From the NCBI GenBank assembly GCA_002099365.1, contig MSED01000009.1, forward strand, positions 1,674,001 to 1,738,000: a stretch of 64,000 bases of DNA. Direction: 5' to 3'. A model generated the notes under the pieces. That model did no database searches. It had not been told where the DNA came from and saw only the letters and a list, made by a program, of their open reading frames with translations. Origin of the DNA: Phialophora verrucosa. Its lineage: Eukaryota; Ascomycota; Eurotiomycetes; Chaetothyriales; Herpotrichiellaceae. How positions within the stretch are numbered: the first letter of the stretch is position 1; the number at the start of each line of letters is the position of its first letter. Shown here in pieces: positions 22,923 through 33,023 of this stretch. Made by a program: the position numbers and the translations under genes.

Positions 22923-25900
22923 CTAGGACTTGACAGTATCCCAACCCACCCATGTCCGCGGCATGACCCTCCATACCATGACTTCACCGCTCTTCAAATC
23001 ACCAACCTTGAAGCTCTCCTCTCGCACCTTTGGCTTTTTGCCCTTTTCCAGATCTCTTCCTTGCTCCCATGCTCTGATCTTCTTTTTCGTTCCGTCCCAG
23101 TCGATCACCACGGCGACATGTTCCGGCCTGCCCACATCGAAACTGTATTTCTGGTGCAAGCTACCCTTGTGGCCCGAGAATTTGGCGTTGCGGAAGGTGA
23201 CGATGTCACCTGGCCGGATCTCATCAAATTGTTGAGTAGAGGCATTGCCTAGATTCGCGTACACAAGCGCACCGTATGCTCGTGTGCCGACGGGAAGAAG
23301 GGCTGTCGTGTGAGGCTTCAGAAGTTCGAGGACAAATGCTCGCGCTGAACCATCGGCTACAGTAGTCCCGGCAAGACCACTGGCGACTCTTGCCATCTGT
23401 TTCCCGTACTGTTCCGAGGCGTGCTCGAGTTGGTCCCGCCGAGGGGCTGGCGGCGGTCGCTCATGGTTCTGCTCGAGCGTTACGTGCGTGGGGTCGCCCG
23501 ATTCGTAGCTGGCATTGATGGTCGTCTGAGAGTAATCCATGTAAAGCACGTAGACATCCTTGGAAATAGTTGTTCTGCCTCCACGTTTGGTGGAAGTATT
23601 TGCTTCCACTTCGTATAGGATATCCGGTCTCCCTTGTAATGAAGGTGGCAGCAGGTTGTCCTGTGTCCACCAGAGTGACTTCTTTCCGAGGTCGATGTCT
23701 GAAGCAATAAAGCCCTGCTCACTGCCACGAGAATGGTCCATTGAGCGACGAGAAGTTGTACCGGATCTTTTCAGTTCCGTCGGCGGTTCGGGGGAACCAC
23801 CGGTGGGAGGTGGAGGAGCCAGGGTGGAAGGTGGAATATACTCAGGTCGGTCCGGTGGTGGCGGAGGAGGCGCCGGCCTATCTGCTGGTGGCGGAGGAGC
23901 ATAAGTTGGCTCGTCTCCGCCATACATATCGCCCTCTTCCAGTTCCTCCTTGGGAGACTGCAAAGTTGTGGAATAAGGTGCTCTGGAGACCGGTATGGGC
24001 GGGGCATGCAATGGCGCAGAGTAATTATAATTATGTGGATCATACTCCTCATTTTCAGAAGTCTTGGGCGGAGGTACTGGTGGAGGAGCAGCACGTGGAA
24101 CGTCCACGGATTTTCGTGTTTTCGGCGTTTGCACAGGCGGTGGGGGAGGTGGTACGTCTTGAGGTATATTGACCGGCGGCAAAGGAGGTGCAGTTCGAGT
24201 AGGTGGGCTCTTTGGTGATTTGACGTCGTCGGTAAGCATTCCTTCATCCAGACTCGAGTCCCGATTGTGAGCTTTCAAAGCATCCTTGTGTTTCGCATTA
24301 GAGGCGATATCAGTATCGTAATCTCCCTCATATTCGGTGACTTCCTCTTCCTCCTCTAGATTAGGCTTGGGAGAATGGACGGTGCGGAAGACGGCTGAAT
24401 CGGTCGTTGAACGGCGGCTTGGAGGCGCGCCCGGCGGAGGAGGCGGGGGAGCTCTCGTAACAGGCGAAGCTGGGCTAATCGGAATCGGAGGAGGAATCCT
24501 CGAAGCCCGTCTCTCGCTGGGAGGGTAGATAGCCTCTTCAGCGGTGTCCAACCTCGGAGGCTCGGGTTGCCTGGATGGTGGCAGTGGTGGGACAGCTGCA
24601 GGGCTAGCTACACTGTTGGCAGGTTCACGGTCATTCTCCTCTTCGGCGTCCGCTGGTTCGTCACTTTCTTCATAGCCAGATTGCTCTGGAGCGGCTTGAG
24701 GTAAAGAGGGCGGTGCTGGAGGGACAGCTCGCGCTAAGAGAGTCAGCAATGCCTCAAGGCTTGGGAACCTTTACATACAGGTCGGGGACTGGGGTACGGG
24801 CGGAGCTGCCCTTGGCCCAGTGGGTGGAGGCGGGGGCGCGGCTCTTGTGTCACGTGGTGGTGCAGGAGGAGCTGCTCGATCTAGGAGACGTCAATAGACA
24901 AACACATGATGCTCATATCATCCGACATACCTTGAGGCACGGGAGGGGCGGTTCGGTCTGTTGATCGGCGTTGCAACGGTTGCGGGGAAATGTAGTCGTC
25001 GGATTCGCCGTGGACTGCTGGTGCTTGAGGTGTACGCCGTGCGGTTTCGTCCTCGTCGTCTTGCGGAGAAGCTGGCGGCTCTTCTTGACGTCTTGGTAGC
25101 GACTGTGCCATGCCCGGTAGCGCCATGATTGGAATTGGAGCAGCTCGTTCTTGAGGTTGCTCCTGAGCATGGCTCTCCGTTGTCTGCCGGGAGCCTTCTA
25201 ACGAAGTCTTTGGTTTTCTGCCTGCACCAGGTAGGCCCACACCTCCTGGCGGACCAAACATACCCATCATGCCCATACCTCCGCTCATCTTGGCCATCCT
25301 CTCTCTCAGTTCCCGTCTGCGACGAACCTCTGGGTCTTCGTCCTCTGATTCCTCCTCTTCGTCGTCATCTTCAGCTTCTGGTTCTTGTGGCATTGGCTTC
25401 TGTGGTGCAGCTGCTGGGATGGGTAGATCTGCTCCTTTCGACTTCGGTCGCTCTTCTTCCGTAGAGGTCTCTTGCATATCTTCTTCGTCCGCGGCACCCG
25501 AGTCATCAGCATCATTTGTATCGCTGACAAGCTCTCGAGATGGCTGAGGCTGTGGCGTACCGAGACCTGTCGTGCGGCGCGGGAGTACAGCAGGCTCATT
25601 ATCGCCTTCTGCTAGTTCAGCCGAGGGTCGACTCACAGTCTCGTTCGAGTCCAATCTTGTGAGAGCCGGCGCAGTTTGCGGGACTTGTTCCCCAGACTCC
25701 ATAGTCTCGACTCTCTTCTTCGGTGGTTTCTTCGGCTTCTCCTTCTTTTCAGCATTTCGGGCCGCTTGTTCCAGTTGCTGCTTCTGCAGGAGCGCTATCC
25801 TCTCTTTGAGGCTTTGTGGTTTCGGTTGCTCTTCGGCGTCCGGCTCAGACGGCGCGGCTGCCGTTTCGGCAGGCTCCCTGGACTCGGGATCATTCACGCC

Positions 25901-26596
25901 GGGATCTTCTTCGCGGCGATAGGGCTTTGTAACTGGGGGCTCGCGAGGTGGTGGAACATAAGCGTTCCTGCTGGGTGGAGGAGCGACAAACGGCTTCTTG
26001 ATAAAGCCAGCGCTCGGCGCCCCTCCTGCCGGCTTAAAGGGTGTGACTGGAGCTGCAGCGGGTCTGTTGAACGCGGCAATCCTGTCCTTAAAAGAACTCG
26101 ATGTTGGTTTCTCTGCGACTGGCGGAGGAGCCTTCGCGGACGGAGTGGAAGCCGCGCCAGAGGTAGGCGCAGCGGCAGCAGCTGGCTGGGGCTTTGGAGC
26201 TGGCGGAGGTGCCTCGGGCTCTACTCTAGCTGGTTCCGGTGGCTCCGTTGTAGGTTCCTTCTCTTCCTCGTGCGCAGCTTCTGCAGAGTCGGCCGCCGGG
26301 GGTGCTGGCTGAGGGGGTTGAGGCTCAGGGACATTCACCGATGGCTCTGGAGCAGGGGCACGCCTCGCGGCACGCACGGGTCGCGAGGGAATTGCGGGCT
26401 CATACTTTTCGACAAAATTCCTGGGGAATATGCCCTCGAGCTTCTCTCCGCCAGGGCCCACGAATTCCCCGGTGTACCAATCTGCGTCCTCGTCCTCGGT
26501 GACGGTGATTATCTGGCCATTGTCAAAATTGAGGTCGTCCGGCTCGGGCGACTTGTATTCGTAGATGGCCTTGACTTTAAAAGGCACCGTAGGCAT
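22923..26596 (-). CDS. BBC1: BBC1/MTI1 actin-patch SH3 protein
   Basis: Three exons (26596-24931, 24880-24779, 24733-22923) give 1192 residues, close to yeast Bbc1 (1157). An SH3 domain fills residues 1-70 (VKAIYEYKSPEPDDLNFDNG; DWYTGEFV; GIFPRNFVEKY). A long disordered part follows, with many proline tracts, a coiled-coil-like LKERIALLQKQQLEQAARNA, and a typical VRRRRELRERMAKMSGGMGM block. The last ~280 residues form the conserved Bbc1 C-terminal domain (KKSLWWTQDNLLPPSL; RPGDIVTFRNAKFSGHKG; HVAVVIDWDGTKKKIRAWEQ). Bbc1 restrains Las17/WASP and type I myosin at endocytic actin patches. Upstream in-frame sequence lacks an ATG, so 26596 is the start. Both introns keep the proline-rich frame. 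Confidence 0.95.
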
Positions 26597-27107
26597 GTTT
26601 GCTCGCAAATGGGGGTTTCAGGCTGCGAGATAGAGCCGAGATTGTGCAAAGAGTCGAAGGTGCAATGATCTTACTTCCCGCAGACGGTGACGCAGCGCCT
26701 GCGCCACCCTCGCCCAACGCTCCGGTGCCAAGGTCAGAAAGAAGTGACTGTGAGACTCTTGATCACCTGAACATCCGCCTGAAGGTATTGCAGTGGAAGA
26801 AAATGACTAGCTGGCGGGTGCGGTCCACGGAAGAGTGAGAGTGTTGTGTAGCAACGTGGGGCATTGGCACTTTGCTGCAATTACTGTCCACCTAGTTGGT
26901 TACTTAATCAGGCCAGGCTGCGTTCGGTTCGAAGTTCGAGATATTTTGCCGTCATACCGTGTACGCCTGTATCACTCCCCGTGCTACCCGTCGAGATATC
27001 TGCCAGCAACTCTCGCGACTCCCGGAATATTCTTAGGCAAAGCTTTAATTTCCGCAGAGACAGGTCGGGCTACAAGCGGGTAACAGTCCACTGGACGATG
27101 GCACAAC
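26597..27107. promoter_or_regulatory. Divergent promoter region, BBC1 / RTR1
   Basis: A 511-bp gap between two divergent start codons. Both promoters must lie here. No other feature recognised. Confidence 0.6.
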
Positions 27108-27845
27108 ATGGCCACCGAGAAATCTAAATCAACTGACCAGGATCGCGTTCGTGCCACTGTCTTGCGCCAAGCCAAGGACATCGAAGACAGAAAGAAACTG
27201 CAAGCTCGCATAGCCGACCTCGTCGTGGAGGCATTTGATCTTCCGTCCAGATCCGATGCTGATCCGGCGAATCCAGACCCATCAGATGCTTCGTTGTTCA
27301 GACACTGCTTGAGCCTGTTTCAAGCCTCAGATCTGGATGATCTCATCTATGAGCGAAACGCAGACAACCGGTGTGGCTACGCGCTTTGTTCGAGACCAAA
27401 TCAGAAACTGGCACATGGCGGCGAGAAGGTGTGGAACCAGAAGGGCGGCAAGGACTTCAAACTCATCAATAGAACCGAGCTGGAAAAGTGGTGCTCAAAA
27501 CCTTGTCAAGAGAGGACTGCCTTCGTGCGAGCCCAACTCGGAACAGAGCCAGCGTGGCTCCGGATTGTTAGGGCTGTCGACATCAAGCTGCTCGATGAAG
27601 TTGACGCTGATAGTCTGACCAAATCTTTCAAGGTAAGTCTTGAAACATGATCGCCGGCCCCTGTAGGAGGAAAGATAGCTGATCATGCCCAGACGCTGGC
27701 GATAGCTAGAGCCAGCGATGATGACATGGCTGAGAAGATGCAAGCCCTGGCGTTGGAGCGCGGCGAGCTTAATGTCCAATGTGACAACAACACTGTTGAC
27801 GTGGTCGAGAGATCAAGTGACAAGATACCCGAAGAGTGCTGTTGA
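27108..27845 (+). CDS. RTR1: RTR1/RPAP2 RNA polymerase II CTD phosphatase
   Basis: Two exons (27108-27632, 27693-27845) give 225 residues. A basic N-terminal helix (VRATVLRQAKDIEDRKKLQ) leads to the RTR1-type zinc domain: DLIYERNADNRCGYALC, then KWCSKPCQERTAFVRAQL, giving the paired Cys ligands. RTR1/RPAP2 removes Ser5 phosphate from the Pol II C-terminal domain and helps nuclear import of the polymerase. The second exon continues IARASDDDMAEKMQALALERGE, a usual helix in fungal members. The ending is odd: frame 0 stops soon after VERSSDKIPEE, while the +1 frame reads KSAVEGHGPGK, which resembles the AVEGH/IEGY-type tail I recall for this family. A small indel near 27830 or an unseen splice is possible. 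Confidence 0.85.
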
Positions 27846-28264
27846 AGGCCACGGACCAGGAAAGGTGCACTTTTCGACAAAGTGAACTGTTCGCCCGCAC
27901 TGGCCCGGACTATATTAATGGACCGGCGGTGGCGAAAATTCAAGAGCCATACCGGGTGCATGCTGGACAATGTTGCAAGGAGGATATATGTCCCAAGCGC
28001 AGGCTGCAGCCTAGAATTTCATCAATTGGGCTCTTCCGCCAGTCCAGTCGCGAGCTGATCCCAAGGGCGGGTCTCGATTTACGAGCAGATAAAAGCAACC
28101 TCATGAGTGGAGAGGATCAATATCAAATCGATAGGCGCGCATTCCGTCGGAGCGACAGTCAGGGTTCTCAGAAGCTGGAGGACACATAGCTGGTTACTGA
28201 CGTGAACGCTATCGGGTGCCGTGTTGACCTCGTTGTATGATTTGTACATCTTCCACATCTGCGG
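27846..28264. other. Convergent 3' region, RTR1 / EMC4
   Basis: 419 bp between two 3' ends. An ORF of 117 codons overlaps here (27836-28189 +) in the +2 frame relative to RTR1, without recognised domains. Terminators are expected on both sides. Confidence 0.45.
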
Positions 28265-28925
28265 TCATCGACCAAAAGCAAAATATGCTCTTTCAAGAGG
28301 TTCCCTCTGGTATTCCCATGCCAACCAGTCGCTTCTTGTGGTGGGCAAAAGCCCCATACTGTTCACTTTGTAGATGCCCAAGGCAAGTAGCAGACACTGC
28401 ATTACAATGTACACTGCCTTGACACCGAGCATCTGGGTGCGGTTGCCAGGGCTCTCGAATCTTGCGAATTGTGTGTTCGTTTGGGAAATCGCCTGGATAG
28501 GGTTCTTGAACCTGGACCGAGATCAGCCTGCGCCGTCATGAGCGTAGCAAGTGCGAGCTTACAGCATGAAGACCATCATGATTGAGAATATCTGCAGTGA
28601 GTTCCCAGACATGTAGCCCATAATGGCTTGCATGGGAAGTTGTTTGGCGGGGCCGAGTGCGACTTCCCAGGCTTTCTTCAGCTTCAACGTCTCTGTCTCT
28701 TCCGGTGTGGGAGGCTTCCGTCCAGTTCCTTGTGACTTCTGTAGACGGTCAGCAGACTGCGACAGATGTCGCTTCGAAGCCACGTGCCTGTTTTCCTGTG
28801 ACCGCCTTCGAGCTTGAATATCCTGGGGGATCTGGGATGCTGGCAATGTTCTTCGGTTTCGCGGGGACTCCATTACTGAGGTCGATGACCCATTTTGGGG
28901 GCGGGGGGACCATGTTGCCTGACAT
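28265..28925 (-). CDS. EMC4: ER membrane protein complex subunit 4
   Basis: Three exons (28925-28803, 28738-28563, 28511-28265) give 181 residues, the normal size. The N-terminus has PPPPKWVIDLSNG and IPDPPGY, followed by the highly conserved core KKAWEVALGPAKQ, then MGYMSGNSLQIFSIMMVFM. A second hydrophobic segment (VYIVMQCLLLALGIYKV) precedes the signature GLLPTTRSDWLAWE and PLERAYFAFGR. EMC inserts tail-anchored and multi-pass proteins into the ER membrane. The first intron uses a weak GTCACA donor, but its acceptor has a good GCTGACC branch site and the join is exactly in frame. The start Met at 28925 is the one directly before the conserved proline stretch. Confidence 0.93.
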
Positions 28926-29744
28926 TGTATGGGCTGATGTTTCCAGCATCAAAGGAGAGTCGACTAATAGTACGAGTACTTGGGATACATACATAACAGA
29001 CAGCGGACTGCGGCCGTCGTTGCATAGTCGGCCGGAAAATCACAAGTTCCGACGCCCTTGGCAGCTCAAGCCTAGCCCTCGTGCCAGGCATGCCCAGTCC
29101 ACAGCATCCTGAGACTGCGAAGGAGACTCTTCGTGCTCTCCTTAACAGCGTCGATAGTCGATAGTCTGAAGGACTGCCTGTATAGACAATCTACCACTCG
29201 TTCTAAATTGCTCCTCGTGTCCACCAATCCCACCCAGGTATTCTGGCAGAGAATCTCGGCCTAGTTCGGGGCTTGGTCAATTCTTTGGCCGTTTTCGAGC
29301 ATAGAAAGGAAATTTTGAACGAATTTGGAGGAAAGAAAGAAGGCGAATGTCAAGGTCTTTGCCTTATCGTCGGTACGGGCAAGGATATGAGGCTGGGAAA
29401 TTGGAAAAAGTTACCTCGAGGGAAGAACGGTGCCATGGTGTTTGAAGTGGCACTCTTTGACTTGGTACGTTAGCAGAGATCCATACAGGATGTTCGTACG
29501 CGTCAAACGCTTTCCTGCGTAGGGCGTTCAGCGAAACTTGCCGAGACGTATATGATGAGACTAGACTGTCTGGGTGCAGATTCTCTTACCTCAACCTCTC
29601 TTGTGTATGTCGAACTGGCACATATCTTGAAGCTGCAAGGTCTAATCTCGCAATCTCCCCTGGACTCGAGAAAGCAGCACTGAGTGAAACAATACTCCAT
29701 TTTCCGGCAGAAAGATTTCATATCTTGTTAAGGAGCGCACAGGT
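28926..29744. other. Intergenic, boundary of housekeeping and accessory blocks
   Basis: 819 bp between EMC4 and the FAD monooxygenase, both minus strand. A 66-codon + ORF at 29273-29473 has no recognised domain. This is the left edge of the accessory cluster. Confidence 0.45.
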
Positions 29745-31234
29745 TCATCCTGTGTGCTCTTGATATCCTTTGTTTACCCCCTCCTGGGCGATGGCTACGC
29801 TATCGGTACCATATATCAGGGCCTGCACGTCTTGGTCCGCCCACTTATCCGGTACTTTCCCCGCGCCTCCGGCCTCTTTGAGCTTTGCAAACTGGCGGTC
29901 CCTCTCCTCTTTTGCGGCACCCTCGCCCAAATGCAGATCTCTCCCAGATGCCGCAGCCATCTCGACCAATGTTTCAGCGCGTTGCTTTCGAACTTTCTCA
30001 TATTGCTTCAGAGCTTTGTTGATGGCATCTGGTGTAGTTTCCTTCAATCCTGACAGACAAACCCCGAGCACGGCACCATCCTCGATCGCCTGAGCCGCCC
30101 CTTGCGCCAGGTGAGGCAATGTGGGATGGCAGGCGTCCCCAACCAAGGCTACATTGCCAATAACCCACGTTGGCAGGGGCTGGTGGACTCGCAGTTTCCA
30201 CTCGCAGACCTCTCCATCCGGCACAAGCTCAAGCATGCGGTGGACCTTGGGGCAGAAGTCGCGAAAGACCTGCAGCATTGATGATTTGGAACCTTTCGTC
30301 GTGTACGTGGCCGTCGTTGCAGCGGCAAAGTTCACATCCGGTTGGGTCGTGGACAGGTTATAGATAGAATTGTTGGCAATCGGATACGCAATGATATGGC
30401 GTTAAGCACCAATCCAGCGGGTGACCCGTTCTGTGTCAATCAGACTCAACAGCTCGGGGTCGTGCGCCATTTGCTCTCGAGTGAGCATGATCCGGTACGC
30501 AGCCTGTCCCGTGTCTTGAACACTATCTTGGATGCCAAGTGTTGAAAGCAGACTCTCGCGGACTGCAGATTTGACGCCGTCGGCGGCAAGAAGTACATCC
30601 GCAGACACCTGATATATGGGACCTGCTCTGGGAACAGCGGTAAAAGATGGGATCGGCGAAAAGGATTTCAAGTCTTGCATCTTTGTGGAAAAATTAAATC
30701 GAATAGCCGGTTGCCTTTTACAAGCATCGTAAAGCGCGTTGACGAGAGAGGCACGGTGGCCCACCATGTGGTTATAACCATAAGTTTTCTCGATATGCCC
30801 GAGCGGTACATAAGCGAGTTCGTGATCTGTAGCCCCGTCTACTCGATCGTCAGCTCTTTGGGCATCTGACGTTCTAGGTTCACAATGGCGTACCTCGTAT
30901 CGAAGTATCACGACAGGCTACTGCCTCTTCCGCGATCTGTTCCCAGACTCCCAGGCGGTCGAGAATGCGGGCCATGTTAGGAGCTAATTGGATCCCAGCT
31001 CCAACAAATCCAAGGTCCGAGGCCATTTCGAATATTGAGATGTCTTGGAAGCCGGACTGCGCAAGAGACAGTGCAGTCGTCAAACCTCCGACACCTAAGT
31101 CACCGTCAGCGCCGTTACCAAATCTCCGAAACGTTCATTCGCGCAACAGAGTGTATCGTACCTGCTCCAATGATACATATCCTTAATGCTTTCACATCCC
31201 CATGCTCAACATGTTCCGAACTTCGCAAGCCCAT
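29745..31234 (-). pseudogene. FAD-dependent aromatic monooxygenase (salicylate hydroxylase-like), interrupted by in-frame TAA
   Basis: Exons 31234-31162, 31094-30894 and 30838-29745 form 456 codons. The N-terminus has the Rossmann FAD motif (CIIGAGVGGLTTALSLAQSG, split by intron 1), and the C-terminal half has NVALVGDACHPTLPHLAQGA, the GD motif of class A flavin monooxygenases. Relatives hydroxylate salicylate, 6-hydroxynicotinate and similar rings with NAD(P)H and O2. Codon 237 (30404-30402) is TAA, directly between TRWIGA and RHIIAYPIANNS; the frame is the same on both sides and both sides match the family. No splice pair removes it. A truncated product would lose the GD motif. The gene is probably a recent pseudogene, unless it is a sequencing error or read through. 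It shares a 399-bp divergent promoter with the FAH gene. Confidence 0.85.
30402..30404 (-). other. Premature TAA stop in the FAD monooxygenase
   Basis: Reading the gene strand, GGT GCT TAA CGC CAT ATC gives Gly-Ala-stop-Arg-His-Ile. Family members have a sense codon here, within a GxxRH-type motif. A single base change from AAA, GAA or CAA would explain it. Confidence 0.85.
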
Positions 31235-31633
31235 TGTGAGTGTTTCCTGAACGAAGAAGCGAAGTCTTTGGAATATGCGTTCTTGTCAATACTGTCGGCG
31301 ACAACAGGCTTCCAAGCAGGAATATTATTCCAACAAATACTTGTAAAGCCAGCCCAGACCGTGATGCCCGATATGGATCCCCACACCCAAAAGGGCATAG
31401 TTGCCACCGGGGAAAACAGAAAATCGCGGGAAGCTTGAATCCTATTGGACTGACCCCATCAACCGGCGGCCGGGGTTCCACATCGGCAACTGTCAAGGGA
31501 GGGCATATCAGGGTCCGTTCACAGAGAAGGCTGTGGCTGTGAATCTGCATTTCTTACTTATACTAGGAGTCGGTATTTGTTTTCAGTACACATCATCACA
31601 CCGGGTTCGTCTGGATCATCAACACCATTCACC
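31235..31633. promoter_or_regulatory. Divergent promoter, FAD monooxygenase / FAH-family gene
   Basis: A 399-bp shared upstream region. It holds a GC-rich block CCGGCGGCCGGGG at 31463-31475, which contains CGG/CCG inverted triplets of the kind bound by Zn2Cys6 regulators, a CCAAT-type box (CTATTGG) at 31442-31448, and a perfect 6-bp inverted repeat GGAATATTATTCC at 31319-31331. Functional use is inferred only. Confidence 0.5.
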
Positions 31634-32777
31634 ATGAAGCTGGTGTGGGCTCGTGCCATCCGTTTCATCGCGTCCGATGGCAGGGTTTTGCGCGGGGAGC
31701 CAATCCTTTCCTCCGCGTTCGTAGACATCGGCAAACTCGGCCAGCAAGACCAGCTCAAGGCAAAAGTCATTGTCGGGGAGGATCTCTACGACGAGTCAGG
31801 CGCGACCTACGTGAGTGAGGAGATTGTAGACGTCAAGCGTTTGCTGGGGCCTCTTGCCCGAGCCGATGTCCCCATCATCCGATGCATTGGATTGAACTAC
31901 TTACGACATAGTATGTACGCCCTCTCTGAAGACTTGCGCCACGAGTTTCGATATGGAGGATTCTCTTAAGCTGACATGAAATCTTGCATCAGTCCACGAG
32001 GTTCCAGGGCGGGAACCGCCTCCGTATCCCTCGATCTTCTTCAAGCCCAATACCACGGTGAACGATCATGGTGCCGCAGTGGTGATCCCCAAAATCTGTC
32101 ACCACGATCAAGCCGACTATGAGGGTGAATTGGTAAGTTTGGCCATTCCTTTCCCTCTTGTCGGCTTAGTTATGCTACAGTCGTTAGAAATTTCTCACAT
32201 TTGGGCACGATTTAGTGCATTGTCATAGGAAAAGACGCCAAGGATGTGACAGTTGAATCCGCACTCGACTATGTCGCCGGTTTCACCTGCGGCAACGACA
32301 TTTCCTCCAGAAGACACCAAAGAGATGCCCGATACGCAGGCAAAATCCCACAGTGGGGCTTTTCCAAGGGCTTCGACGGTTACGCCCCGTTTGGCCCTTG
32401 CATCGTGTCTGCACCCGTCCTGGGAGATCCGAAAAACCTCCATCTCAAAACGGTTGTTGACGGAGAGGTCAGGCAAGACACACCGCTCGATGAGTTGCTC
32501 TTTAGCTGTGCGTATATGGTCTCCTATTTGAGCTCTGGCACGACTCTGCAGAAGGGGAGCGTGATTATGACCGGCACTCCTGGAGGCAAGTGCATTCCCT
32601 ACTATCCCCTATAAGTTCCTGTTTCGTTCAGCTTGCGGATTGAGTCGATGAGTCTGACTTTCGGAAATAGGCGTGGGTGCCAGTTTTACACCCCCAAAAT
32701 ACCTTGTGCCTGGCACCGTGATGGAGGTGGAAATCACCGGGATCGGAACCCTGAGAAATCATGTCGAATTCGCCTGA
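31634..32777 (+). CDS. Fumarylacetoacetate hydrolase (FAH) family protein
   Basis: Four exons (31634-31910, 31993-32132, 32216-32585, 32671-32777) give 297 residues. The FAH fold is clear: IFFKPNTTVNDHG, ADYEGELCIVIGKDA with the metal-binding Glu pair, GFTCGNDISSRR, then KGFDGYAPFGPCIVSA with the metal-ligand Asp, and TGTPGGVGAS. Relatives are acylpyruvases, oxaloacetate decarboxylases or tautomerases, and hydratases and isomerases at the end of aromatic-ring degradation. Intron 3 begins GCAAGT; no GT donor joins TPGG to VGAS in frame, so it is a second GC-AG intron in this window. Its place beside an aromatic monooxygenase suggests a ring-cleavage product as substrate, but no ring-cleaving dioxygenase is present here. 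Confidence 0.93.
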
Positions 32778-33023
32778 AATGCAAGACTGAAGCACCAAAG
32801 TAGTTCTATGATTGGAACGGCGAACATTGTCCTAAGGCGGGCATTGTGTGTACATGGGTGAATTGGCCAGGAGACCGTTCGAGACGGTAGTCTGTCTATC
32901 TTAAACTAGAGGACGCTTCAAAACATTTCTTTGCGACAACTTAAGATCGCATTGCAAGTCTTTTGGTTTGAAACGAGTCATTTATTCCTATTCAGGGCTG
33001 CCGAACGAAGCCAGACTCGACGT
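32778..33023. other. Convergent 3' region, FAH gene / Zn2Cys6 gene
   Basis: 246 bp between two 3' ends. No gene recognised; terminators expected. Confidence 0.4.

Noticed and set aside
27836..28189. 117-codon + ORF overlapping the end of RTR1.
   Set aside because: It starts inside RTR1 in another frame and has no domain; most likely chance.
30335..30420. Treating the TAA in the FAD monooxygenase as lying in an intron.
   Set aside because: There is no usable acceptor after the candidate GT, and sequence on both sides in the same frame is conserved-looking.
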